From assembly GCF_900106035.1 (NCBI RefSeq), contig NZ_FNUC01000004.1:1178001-1242000 (forward strand): DNA of 64,000 nt. The letters are read 5' to 3'. The DNA is from Jiangella alba (lineage in GTDB: Bacteria; Actinomycetota; Actinomycetes; Jiangellales; Jiangellaceae). The position numbers were made by a program, and so were the translations under genes. Positions within the stretch are counted from its first letter, which is position 1, and each line of letters begins with the position of its first letter. The notes under the pieces were generated by a model. The model saw only the letters and a list, made by a program, of their open reading frames with translations, had not been told where the DNA came from and searched no databases. Positions 38,866-45,921 of this stretch are shown here, piece after piece.

Positions 38866-39667
38866 AGGTGTGCTCCTCCATCAGGGACTCCGCGGCCGGG
38901 GCCAGCCGGGTGCGATGGCGGTCGACCAGTTCGTGCACGGCGCCGATGACGACCCGCGTGCTGCGGAACAGCGGGGCCGCCGCGAATCGCCGTCCGTACG
39001 GAGCCCCGACGCTGAGGGAGTCGGACGCGGCCTGGTCCCACGCCAGGGAGGCCAGCACCGGGACGCCCAGGGCGGAGTGGATCTCGCGGGCGCGGTACGG
39101 CTGGCCCTCGCCGATGAGCAGCATCGCCAGCGTGTCGTCGCCCTGCCCCAGCTCGACGAGGTCTTCGCGCAGCACGTTCACCCGGGCTCGCGCCGAGCTG
39201 ACGGCGGGCAGCGTGGTGCGCGTGACCAGCAGGACGGCGTCGGCGGAGCGCAGCAGCGGCATCGGGCCGTGCCGCATGCCCAGCCGCCCGGCGTCGACGA
39301 TGACGTCGGTGCCGGTGCGTTCGAGGTTGGCCAGCACGATGCTCAGCGGCGACCACAGCTTGTCCATGCTGGCCGCCTGCTGGGCGTTGACCAGGCCGGG
39401 GACGAGCCGGACGCGGTTCTCGATGAGCGCGACCGTCTGGTCGTAGAACTTGTCGTCCAGCACGCCGCGGCGGTGCGCGACGGCCAGGCTGACCAGCCCG
39501 CGGTCGGGCGGGACGGTGCCGCGGAGGTACCCCGCGAGAATGCTGCTGCTGCCGGCGACGTCGGCCTCGACCAGCACGACCGGCCGCGGCCACAGCATGG
39601 CCATCGCCAGTGCCGTGGTCGTGACGCCGGGTGCGCCTCGTGCCGAGGTGAGAGCGACGACCGCCAT
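38858..39667 (-). CDS. tadZ: TadZ/CpaE-like MinD-family protein with degenerate P-loop
   Basis: A 269-residue protein of the MinD/ParA fold that places Tad pili at the right site. The expected KGGxGKTT loop reads SARGAPGVTTTA: both Lys residues are missing. DVIVDAGRLG occupies the later DxxG position. Other TadZ proteins also have weakened P-loops, so it may bind nucleotide without hydrolysis. ATG 39667 is favoured over GTG 39670 because GGAGG lies 6 bp before it. It overlaps the cpaB stop by one base. Confidence 0.8.
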   Translation of the reverse strand: MAVVALTSARGAPGVTTTALAMAMLWPRPVVLVEADVAGSSSILAGYLRGTVPPDRGLVSLAVAHRRGVLDDKFYDQTVALIENRVRLVPGLVNAQQAASMDKLWSPLSIVLANLERTGTDVIVDAGRLGMRHGPMPLLRSADAVLLVTRTTLPAVSSARARVNVLREDLVELGQGDDTLAMLLIGEGQPYRAREIHSALGVPVLASLAWDQAASDSLSVGAPYGRRFAAAPLFRSTRVVIGAVHELVDRHRTRLAPAAESLMEEHTYG

Positions 39668-40368
39668 CACTCACCTCCCGTCGCGCGCGACCCCAGGATG
39701 ACGACGATGCGCCCGGTCGCGACGCGGGCGGCGAGGTCGGGAGCACGCACCTCGGGCACGACGACGTTGACCATGCGCTGGCCGGTCTCGTCGTCCGTCG
39801 TCGTCGACACGACCGTCGCCTCGATGGAGTCGGGCGTCGAGCTGGGTGGGTTGTCCTGCGGGTTCGGGGTGTCGACGATGCGGACGGTGTCGCCGGGGCG
39901 CAGCGGCTCGCTCGGCAGCTGGGCCGCCGTGACCGCGACGCCGACCATCGACTCGCCCTCGGCCGGCTGGATGGCGCCGCTGAAGGAGTTCGCGGTGACG
40001 AGCGTGCCGGCCGGCAGGTCGACGGACGCGTACTGGCCCACGACCTCACTGCTGCGCTCGGCGCGGATCGGGTCGAGCGCGGGGTCGGCGTTGATGCTCG
40101 CCGTCGTGAGGTCGTCCTCGGTGATCTGCTCGCCGCGTGCGACGTCGGCGCGCACCGCGAGGACGTCGACGGTGTCACTCATGCTCGTGGCCAGCCAGGC
40201 CGCGCCCAGGCCGCCGAGGGCGACCAGGGCCACGCCGAGACCGATCAATGCCGGCCGGCGGCGCTGCTTCGGCGGCGCGGCGACGGCCGGTTCCAGCTTG
40301 GCCTCGGCGATGTCGAACTCGTCGTCGAGGTGATCGGGTGCCGGCTGATGGGTGGGGGGCGAACTCAT
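39667..40368 (-). CDS. cpaB: CpaB/RcpC-like SAF-domain pilus assembly protein
   Basis: A 233-residue protein with a short cytoplasmic tail, one membrane segment (ALIGLGVALVALGGLGAAWLA, residues 40-60) and an extracytoplasmic SAF domain (VRADVARGEQITEDDL, residues 72-87) followed by an RcpC-type domain. It assists pilus assembly in the envelope. No secretin gene is present, as expected for a one-membrane bacterium. It is the first structural gene of the leftward Tad operon; the stop overlaps tadZ. Confidence 0.85.
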   Translation of the reverse strand: MSSPPTHQPAPDHLDDEFDIAEAKLEPAVAAPPKQRRRPALIGLGVALVALGGLGAAWLATSMSDTVDVLAVRADVARGEQITEDDLTTASINADPALDPIRAERSSEVVGQYASVDLPAGTLVTANSFSGAIQPAEGESMVGVAVTAAQLPSEPLRPGDTVRIVDTPNPQDNPPSSTPDSIEATVVSTTTDDETGQRMVNVVVPEVRAPDLAARVATGRIVVILGSRATGGE

Positions 40369-40421
40369 CGTTGCCGTCCTGCTTTGTCCGGGGAAGGTGT
40401 TGTTCGTGCTGCGGTGCTGCG

Positions 40422-40847
40422 TTACGTCGGGCTGTCCAGGTAGAAGGTGAGGGCCAGGGTCGCCAGCCGGCTGCGGGATCCGGCGCCGAGCTCGGTGACC
40501 AACCGGTCCAGGACCTCGTAGTCCTGTTCGTAGAGCCGGATGTTGAGCGGCGAGAGGGGCTGGGCCACGGGAAGCTGGGGCTTCGCCGTGCGGGCGGTGA
40601 AGAGTCGGCCTCCTATGCTGTTGGACTCATTGTGCTGTTTGACCAGGTGATCGTGGCCGGCTTCGATCGCATCGATGAGGATCTGCCCGTTCGACCGGCC
40701 CGACCTCTGGCGTTCCGCCGCCACCAACGACACCAGCGACGACGGAATGTGCACGACGCTCGGTTTGATGACGGGCGCGCTGTCGGCATCCACCACCGGA
40801 TCCGTGCCCTGCCGCAAGAATTCAGTGGTTGGAGTGCTCTCGGTCAA
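40422..40847 (-). CDS. putative tandem ribbon-helix-helix protein, candidate Tad operon regulator
   Basis: A 141-residue protein. Two segments look like ribbon-helix-helix units: VVHIPSSLVSLVAAERQRSG (about residues 31-50) and LNIRLYEQDYEVLDRLVTELG (about residues 101-121), each a short strand followed by two helices. If real, one chain would carry two DNA-binding units. It starts at TTG 40847, with AGGAGG 6 bp upstream, so the start is firm despite the rare codon. A palindrome lies just upstream. It is the first gene of the Tad run, 53 bp before cpaB. No family recognised. Confidence 0.6.
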   Translation of the reverse strand: MTESTPTTEFLRQGTDPVVDADSAPVIKPSVVHIPSSLVSLVAAERQRSGRSNGQILIDAIEAGHDHLVKQHNESNSIGGRLFTARTAKPQLPVAQPLSPLNIRLYEQDYEVLDRLVTELGAGSRSRLATLALTFYLDSPT

Positions 40848-40870
40848 CGCCGGCCTCCTCGAGACACCTG

Positions 40871-40899
40871 CGAGGCCGTGCCCTGCACGGACGGCCTCG
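40871..40899. promoter_or_regulatory. palindrome, candidate operator of the RHH-like gene
   Basis: CGAGGCCGT (40871-40879) and ACGGCCTCG (40891-40899) form perfect 9-bp arms around 11 nt. It lies 24-52 bp upstream of the TTG start, where a repressor site would block the promoter. A hairpin in the leader RNA is the alternative. Binding by the downstream product is inference. Confidence 0.45.
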
Positions 40900-42164
40900 T
40901 GGCATGAGGGTATGTGACTGAGCCCACAACTGCATAGGGCGCGAATTGTTAAGTCTTGGCGAGCGTCTGGTGGCTGTATGACCCATGTATGGGCTCCGTC
41001 CGGGGCGACGCGAGCCTCCCTGCCGGCTCGGCCGTTCAGACGATCTTCACGGCTGACCAGTGGCGGCGCAACCCGAATGGCCCACTTCCATGATCATCCC
41101 GCGTCCCGAGTGACGGACGTGAACTGTGTACGCGCGTGATGCAGGGGTGCAGGTCATAGGTCTAGACCTCAGTCGCGGGTTGTCCCACGATGCGGGCGGT
41201 TTGCTGGGCCGTGTTGCTTCGGTTCGCCGTCTGCGCCGCCCTCTGGGCTGACGGGCGCCTCGGCGGCAGGATCGTCCAGACCTGACACGCGGGCCTGTGC
41301 CCCTGCCACTCGGGGACGCCGTTCGCGGTGCGGGCGCGCCTGGCTGACTCCGGCCCACACCGCTTGGCGACTCGACATCGTCGGTTGCCTTGCCGAGTAC
41401 GTCCGCCGGCGGTGGTCAGCGCCGCCGTGCCCGCGTTGCCGGGTACCTCGCGCCTGCGGGCCGGCACCGACCCATGTCCGCCGACCGCAGCGACCCGCCG
41501 GCACATCGGCTCCAGCCGCTCAGCCACTGCCGGCGGACCCGCCGCCCCGGCCGGCCGAACCGCGCACGCTGGCCTGGCTGGTGGAATCGCGCGGGCCGCC
41601 GGTGGCGCCGGCCGCTCGCCGCCCTGGCTGGCGCAGCCGCCCGGGTTGCCGCCCGGGTTGCCGCCCGGATCGTCAGAGCTGTCGGCAGCGTCCGGGCCGC
41701 ATGCGGTCCTGACTGGTGGAGCCGCCCGGGCCGCCGCCGGCGCCGTCAGAGCTGCCGGTAGCGCCCCGGCCGCCGGTAACGTCCGGGCCGGTCGCCGCCG
41801 TCCGTACCGGCCAAGCCCTCCTGACGGCCGCCAGCGTCGTCCGCGTCGCCGGCATCGCCGGAGCCGCGCGCGTCGTCCGACTCGCCCGGGCCATCGCCGG
41901 CGCCGTCGAGGAGGCCGGTCTCGCGTTGGTCGCCGGGAGCGTCCGGGTCGCGGACGTCCTCCCATGCGCCCGGGCCTGCGGCATCCTCGAGGCCGCCGGA
42001 AGCGCGCAGCCCGCCGGCACCGACCAGGCCGCCGCCGGCACCGCCGGGAGGCCGAGGCCGCCGCGGTATGCGGCACGTCCGCCAGGGCGCCACCCGGCCG
42101 GCGTCCATCGGGAACCGCCGCCGCCGAGCGCAGGCCTTGCCGCGCCGCCTGCGCCGGGGGCCGC
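40900..42164. other. 1.26-kb stretch without a convincing gene, partly low-complexity
   Basis: 40900-41160 is ordinary, less GC-rich intergenic DNA and probably holds the promoter of the leftward Tad operon. 41160-42160 is very GC-rich, with short degenerate repeats (GCCGCCGG, and CCGGGTTGCCGC twice near 41641). Open frames overlap in all directions. The least bad candidate is leftward, 41746-42108, a 120-residue low-complexity acidic product with PG, GD and DD runs and GC-biased third positions (ends RPGRYRRPGRYRQL). It may be a decayed or low-complexity gene following the sigma-like gene. I do not call it. Confidence 0.5.
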
Positions 42165-42965
42165 TCACGCCGCCGCGGGGACGTCGGTGCGGAGGGCGCG
42201 CGCCACCTTGCGGATGGCGCGACTGGCCCGTTGCCGCGCCGCCGGCCAACTGAGCCCGTGCCGTTCGGCCGCCGCCGCGCCGCCCTCGGTGCCCGGGGCC
42301 GGCGTGTAGATGTCGAGGATCAGCGTGGCGTCGGCCGCCGTGATGGTGCCGTCGTCGACGGCCCACGTGAGGAGGTCGAGCAGTTCGTGGTCGGCGGTGG
42401 TCCGCTCGGACGGCGGCAGCGGCATGAGGTCGGCGGCCAGGACGTCGGGACTGGTGGGGGTCTCGCTGAGCTGATGGGTCAGCTCACCGGTGACGGCGCG
42501 CAGCGTCTCCATGGCGAGGTTGGCCGCCACCTTCACCGGCCGCCGCTCGATCGGATAGGTCGCGATGGTCGTCCACAGCGCGGCGACGGCGGTGTGCTCG
42601 AGCGCCGGCTTGGTGTCGCGGCCGGACCGCGTCATGGCGATGCGGACCGCCTTGCCGAGCATGAGCTGCAGGACGGTCCGCCCGGCCAGTGAGTCGCCGG
42701 CCTGGGCGAGGCGCAGCAGCGCGAGCAGGATGCGGTCGGCTTGCTCGGCGCCGGCCGCGGCGACGGCCAGTTCGACGTCCTCGAGGGCGAGGCAGCCGGA
42801 CAACTCCGGGTGCCGGCGGGCCCACTGGGCGACCGCGGACTCGGTGCGCGGGTCGGCGCACAGCCCGCTCCATTCGGTGTTCAACCGGCCCACGAGACTC
42901 GCGTCGGCACGACGGCGGGCGCCGCTGCAGGTGACGTCGGGGGCGGTGGTGACGGGTGTCGGCAT
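42165..42965 (-). CDS. helix-turn-helix protein resembling a sigma-like regulator
   Basis: A 266-residue protein with ATG 42965 and a GGAGGAG site. The last 60 residues (ADATLILDIYTPAPGTEGG, then SWPAARQRASRAIRKVARAL) look like a sigma region-4 or LuxR-type helix-turn-helix. The N-terminal 200 residues are helical and unfamiliar, and no region-2 motif is visible, so it may not be a true sigma factor. It diverges from the type IV secretion-like genes (254-bp gap) and is a natural candidate for their regulator. Confidence 0.6.
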   Translation of the reverse strand: MPTPVTTAPDVTCSGARRRADASLVGRLNTEWSGLCADPRTESAVAQWARRHPELSGCLALEDVELAVAAAGAEQADRILLALLRLAQAGDSLAGRTVLQLMLGKAVRIAMTRSGRDTKPALEHTAVAALWTTIATYPIERRPVKVAANLAMETLRAVTGELTHQLSETPTSPDVLAADLMPLPPSERTTADHELLDLLTWAVDDGTITAADATLILDIYTPAPGTEGGAAAAERHGLSWPAARQRASRAIRKVARALRTDVPAAA

Positions 42966-43218
42966 CGGGTGTCTCCTCCGGGGTGGATCGACGCTTCAAC
43001 CGTGGTCGGAGGGGCTTGCCCTGGGTCTTGCCCGGACGGGTCGAGAGGCCGGAATTTCACTTGCCCGGTTGGGGAGTGTGCAGGTCAGCGGCTTGCCCGA
43101 TGACCGTGATGATCCAAATGCCCGATCCGCCGCCGCAACCCGCCCCGATCACCCCGTCACAAGACGCCACCCCCCGGCACCTACGCAGACAACCGACCCG
43201 CCGACCGAGGAGCCCGAG

Positions 43219-43545
43219 ATGACAGAGCGCTTCAGCAACCGGCAGTCCCTCATGGACGCGGCCACGGTGCTGGCGGCGCGACGGGCCATCGACCGGGAGC
43301 TCGCTCACCTCATCGCCGACCCCTTCGATCGCGACGCGGCCAAGCGGCTGCACGACGCGGTGGGCGCCAACGCCGACCGCGCGCAGGAGGCGCTCGAACG
43401 GCTGGTGCACGTGACGGAGCTACGCGAGCCGTGGGAGCCGGGCGTGGTCGGCACAGGCTCCGGTGCGGGCTCGGACGGTGAGGTGGCTCCTCCGTCCTCG
43501 AGCCCGCACCGGTACGACGCGACTCACGAGGAACCGGCGCCATGA
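43219..43545 (+). CDS. small helical protein, first gene of the T4SS-like locus
   Basis: A 108-residue protein, MTERFSNRQSLMDAA..., helical for about 75 residues and then disordered and Gly/Ser-rich. GAGGAG lies 5 bp before ATG 43219. Its stop overlaps the TcpC-like start (ATGA), so it belongs to the operon. No family is recognised; a cytoplasmic accessory factor is possible. The longer open frame from 42565 lies opposite the sigma-like gene and is not used. Confidence 0.65.
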   Translation: MTERFSNRQSLMDAATVLAARRAIDRELAHLIADPFDRDAAKRLHDAVGANADRAQEALERLVHVTELREPWEPGVVGTGSGAGSDGEVAPPSSSPHRYDATHEEPAP

Positions 43546-44774
43546 AGATCAACTGGGGCTTCGGGCCACCGAAGGACGACGACGCCGGCGGGCGCAAGGC
43601 CCGCGGGCGCGGGGCCGGTCCGCGCGGCGCCGCCGCCGACTCCCCGGACACTGACACCGACGGCCCGCGGTCCGAGCAGCACACGTGGACCGGCGGCTCC
43701 CAGCTCGCCACCCGCATCGTCGTCGGCCTGCTGTGGGTCGCGCTCGTCGCCGGGCCGATGGCGCTGGCGCTGCAGGTGCTCATGCCCGAGAGCCGTCCCG
43801 TCGTGAACCAGGACGGCTACGTCGACCGCCTCGGCGAGGCCGCCGCCGTCAGCGAGTTCGCCGAGCGCGCCGTCGTCACCTGGCTCGAGACGCCGGGCGA
43901 GCAGTCCGACGAGCTGCGCCCCTACTTCGGCGACCTCGGGCAGAGCCGGCCCGACGTCCCGTGGACGACGTCCGGCTCGGCCGTCGCCGAGATCGTCAAG
44001 GACGACACCGGCCTCTGGGCGGTCACGGTGGGCGTCGACGCCGCCGAGGGCAAGCCGCCGGCCGACGCCGAGCCCGCGGCCGACGCGCCGGCCGAGCCCG
44101 CCGAGACCCCCGACGGCGACGCCGCCGAGGACGACGCCGACGCCGAACCCGTCGAGCGCATCACCTCCGGCCGCCTCTACTTCCAGGTGCCCGTCCTCTA
44201 CGTCGACGGCGAGATGATCGCGCAGGCGCTGCCCGCACCGGTGCCGGCGCCCGACGAGTTCGAGCAGCTGGCCTCCGCCTACGACCACGGGCTCGCGGCC
44301 GACCACCCCGCGTACGCCCGCGTCGCCAACTTCCTCAACGCCATGCTCGTCAGCGGCGACCAGGCCTCGCTCGAGGCCTACAGCAGCCCGGGCACGTCGT
44401 TCCGCGCCCTGAACCCGGTGCCGTACGCCGGCGTCCAGGTCGACACCATCGTCGCCGCCGGCGGCGAGGCGCCGAGCGAAGAGCCGTCCGACGGCGAGAC
44501 CACCGAGGTCCAGGCCAACGTCACGCTGAGCGGCTCCAACGGCGAGCAGCTCGGCGCCCAGTACTCCCTGGTGCTCCGTGCGCGCGAGGGCCGGTGGGAG
44601 GTGGCCCGGCTGCGCACGTCGCCCGCGCTGGCCGAGCCGGTCCCGCTGCCCGAGCCGGCGCCGGTCACCACCCCGACTCCTGGGACGAGCGGGACCTCGT
44701 CCCAGGGCCCAACGCCGACGAGGGAGGCCGAATCAGACCCACCAGCCACCGGGTCGACCACCGAGTCGCCCTAG
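43542..44774 (+). CDS. TcpC-like conjugation-type membrane protein (VirB8 fold)
   Basis: A 410-residue bitopic protein. A charged cytoplasmic tail (1-50), one membrane helix (TRIVVGLLWVALVAGPMALAL, about 57-77), then two NTF2-like extracytoplasmic domains separated by an acidic Ala/Pro/Glu insert (about residues 165-206), and a Ser/Thr/Pro-rich tail. The tandem NTF2 design is that of TcpC from pCW3 and Tn916, the VirB8-like scaffold of Gram-positive transfer systems. The acidic insert is unusual. ATG 43542 overlaps the previous stop. Confidence 0.8.
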   Translation: MKINWGFGPPKDDDAGGRKARGRGAGPRGAAADSPDTDTDGPRSEQHTWTGGSQLATRIVVGLLWVALVAGPMALALQVLMPESRPVVNQDGYVDRLGEAAAVSEFAERAVVTWLETPGEQSDELRPYFGDLGQSRPDVPWTTSGSAVAEIVKDDTGLWAVTVGVDAAEGKPPADAEPAADAPAEPAETPDGDAAEDDADAEPVERITSGRLYFQVPVLYVDGEMIAQALPAPVPAPDEFEQLASAYDHGLAADHPAYARVANFLNAMLVSGDQASLEAYSSPGTSFRALNPVPYAGVQVDTIVAAGGEAPSEEPSDGETTEVQANVTLSGSNGEQLGAQYSLVLRAREGRWEVARLRTSPALAEPVPLPEPAPVTTPTPGTSGTSSQGPTPTREAESDPPATGSTTESP

Positions 44775-44820
44775 CCGACCACGTCCACGCACCTCAGCCC
44801 GCACACAAGGAGAAGGAGCC

Positions 44821-45144
44821 ATGAGCCTCATCACCGGACTCACGGCGACGGCACCCGACCTCGCCACCTCGTCCATCACCATCCAGGCCGGACTGCTCGA
44901 CTGGACCACTGACACCGCCTCGAGCCTGCAGACGGTGCTTCGCGTGGTGGCCATCACCGTGGCCATCCTGTTCGTGGTCTACAAGGCCGTGAACTCGAAG
45001 TTCGCCATCGGCACCATCATCGTGTCCGCGCTCGCCGCCGGCGTCTTCATCTGGATCGTCTACAACGTCACCGCCCTGCGCGACACCGTCGGCGAAGACC
45101 TCCCCGGGTCGGCGCCGGTGTCACAGCAGGTCGACCTGACGTAG
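44821..45144 (+). CDS. small two-helix membrane protein (TcpD/VirB2-like position)
   Basis: A 107-residue protein with two membrane helices (VLRVVAITVAILFVVYKAV, about 39-57, and IGTIIVSALAAGVFIWIVY, about 62-80) and no signal peptide. GAAGGAG precedes ATG 44821. Size, topology and place between the TcpC- and TcpE-like genes match the small membrane subunit (TcpD or a VirB2/TrbC-like component) of Gram-positive transfer systems. Sequence identity to a named family cannot be judged here. Confidence 0.65.
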   Translation: MSLITGLTATAPDLATSSITIQAGLLDWTTDTASSLQTVLRVVAITVAILFVVYKAVNSKFAIGTIIVSALAAGVFIWIVYNVTALRDTVGEDLPGSAPVSQQVDLT

Positions 45145-45186
45145 CCGCCCCCGCCCCCGGCCAGCCGCGAGAGGAGGTGACGATCG

Positions 45187-45921
45187 ATGGCCGACGACCC
45201 CGAGGAACTCGAGACAGTCAAGTACTACACGCGGGCGCGCAAGTTCCCGCAGCTGCTCGGGCGCATGCCCGACGGCACGAAGATCCCCGGCGGGCCGTAC
45301 ACGGTTCAGCAGCTGATCGCGGCCATCCTCATCATCGTCATCGGCGGGCTGACCATCGACACCTGGGGTGTGTTCGGGGTCTTCGGCAACATCGCCCTGT
45401 TGTTCGGCACGGCGTTCGGCGCGGTCTTCCTCATCGGCCGGTTGCCGATGAACGGCCGCAACCCGCTGTACGCGCTGCTCGGCCTGTACCGCGTGCTGAA
45501 CGCGCCCGCGTCGGGGCGGTACCAGGGCAAGCAGGTGCGGTTCCGGCGGCCGCGGCGGGTCCGCAGCCGCACGAACGTCTACCTCGGCCCGCTGCCCGGC
45601 ACCGACCCGTGGAGCGGTCTCGAACCCGGCGTCGCCGTCGCCGCCGGTCGCGAGCTGCCCGACGGGTTGCGGCGTCGCCTCGACCGCACGCCCGAACCGG
45701 CGCCCGAGCCGCTCGACGATCCGCTCGCCGCGGTCGATCCGGCGCACCCGGGCGCGCCACTGAGCGGGGTGCAGGCGCTGCTGGCCCTGCTCCCGGCCGA
45801 CCAGCACGACCAACCCGCGAGCGGACGCCGTCAGGCGTCACGTCAGCGGGGCCAGCAGCGCACCGCCGTCCGGCAGGGGAGCGGCGAGGTCAGCGATTCG
45901 TGGGGTGAGGACGATGCGTAG
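45187..45921 (+). CDS. TcpE-family conjugation-type membrane protein
   Basis: A 244-residue protein with the TcpE-like core: a basic amphipathic N-terminus (YYTRARKFPQLLGRM) and two adjacent membrane segments (residues 41-57 and 62-85), then a basic region RRPRRVRSRTNVYLGPLPG. TcpE is a VirB3-like partner of the VirB4 ATPase. The C-terminal 100 residues are a Pro/Gln-rich tail. AGGAGGTGA before ATG 45187 is one of the strongest ribosome sites in the window. It overlaps the ATPase gene. Confidence 0.8.
   Translation: MADDPEELETVKYYTRARKFPQLLGRMPDGTKIPGGPYTVQQLIAAILIIVIGGLTIDTWGVFGVFGNIALLFGTAFGAVFLIGRLPMNGRNPLYALLGLYRVLNAPASGRYQGKQVRFRRPRRVRSRTNVYLGPLPGTDPWSGLEPGVAVAAGRELPDGLRRRLDRTPEPAPEPLDDPLAAVDPAHPGAPLSGVQALLALLPADQHDQPASGRRQASRQRGQQRTAVRQGSGEVSDSWGEDDA

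Noticed and set aside
41328-42692. 454-residue rightward frame over the low-complexity stretch
   Set aside because: Arg/Pro/Gly-rich without domains, and it overlaps the leftward helix-turn-helix gene.
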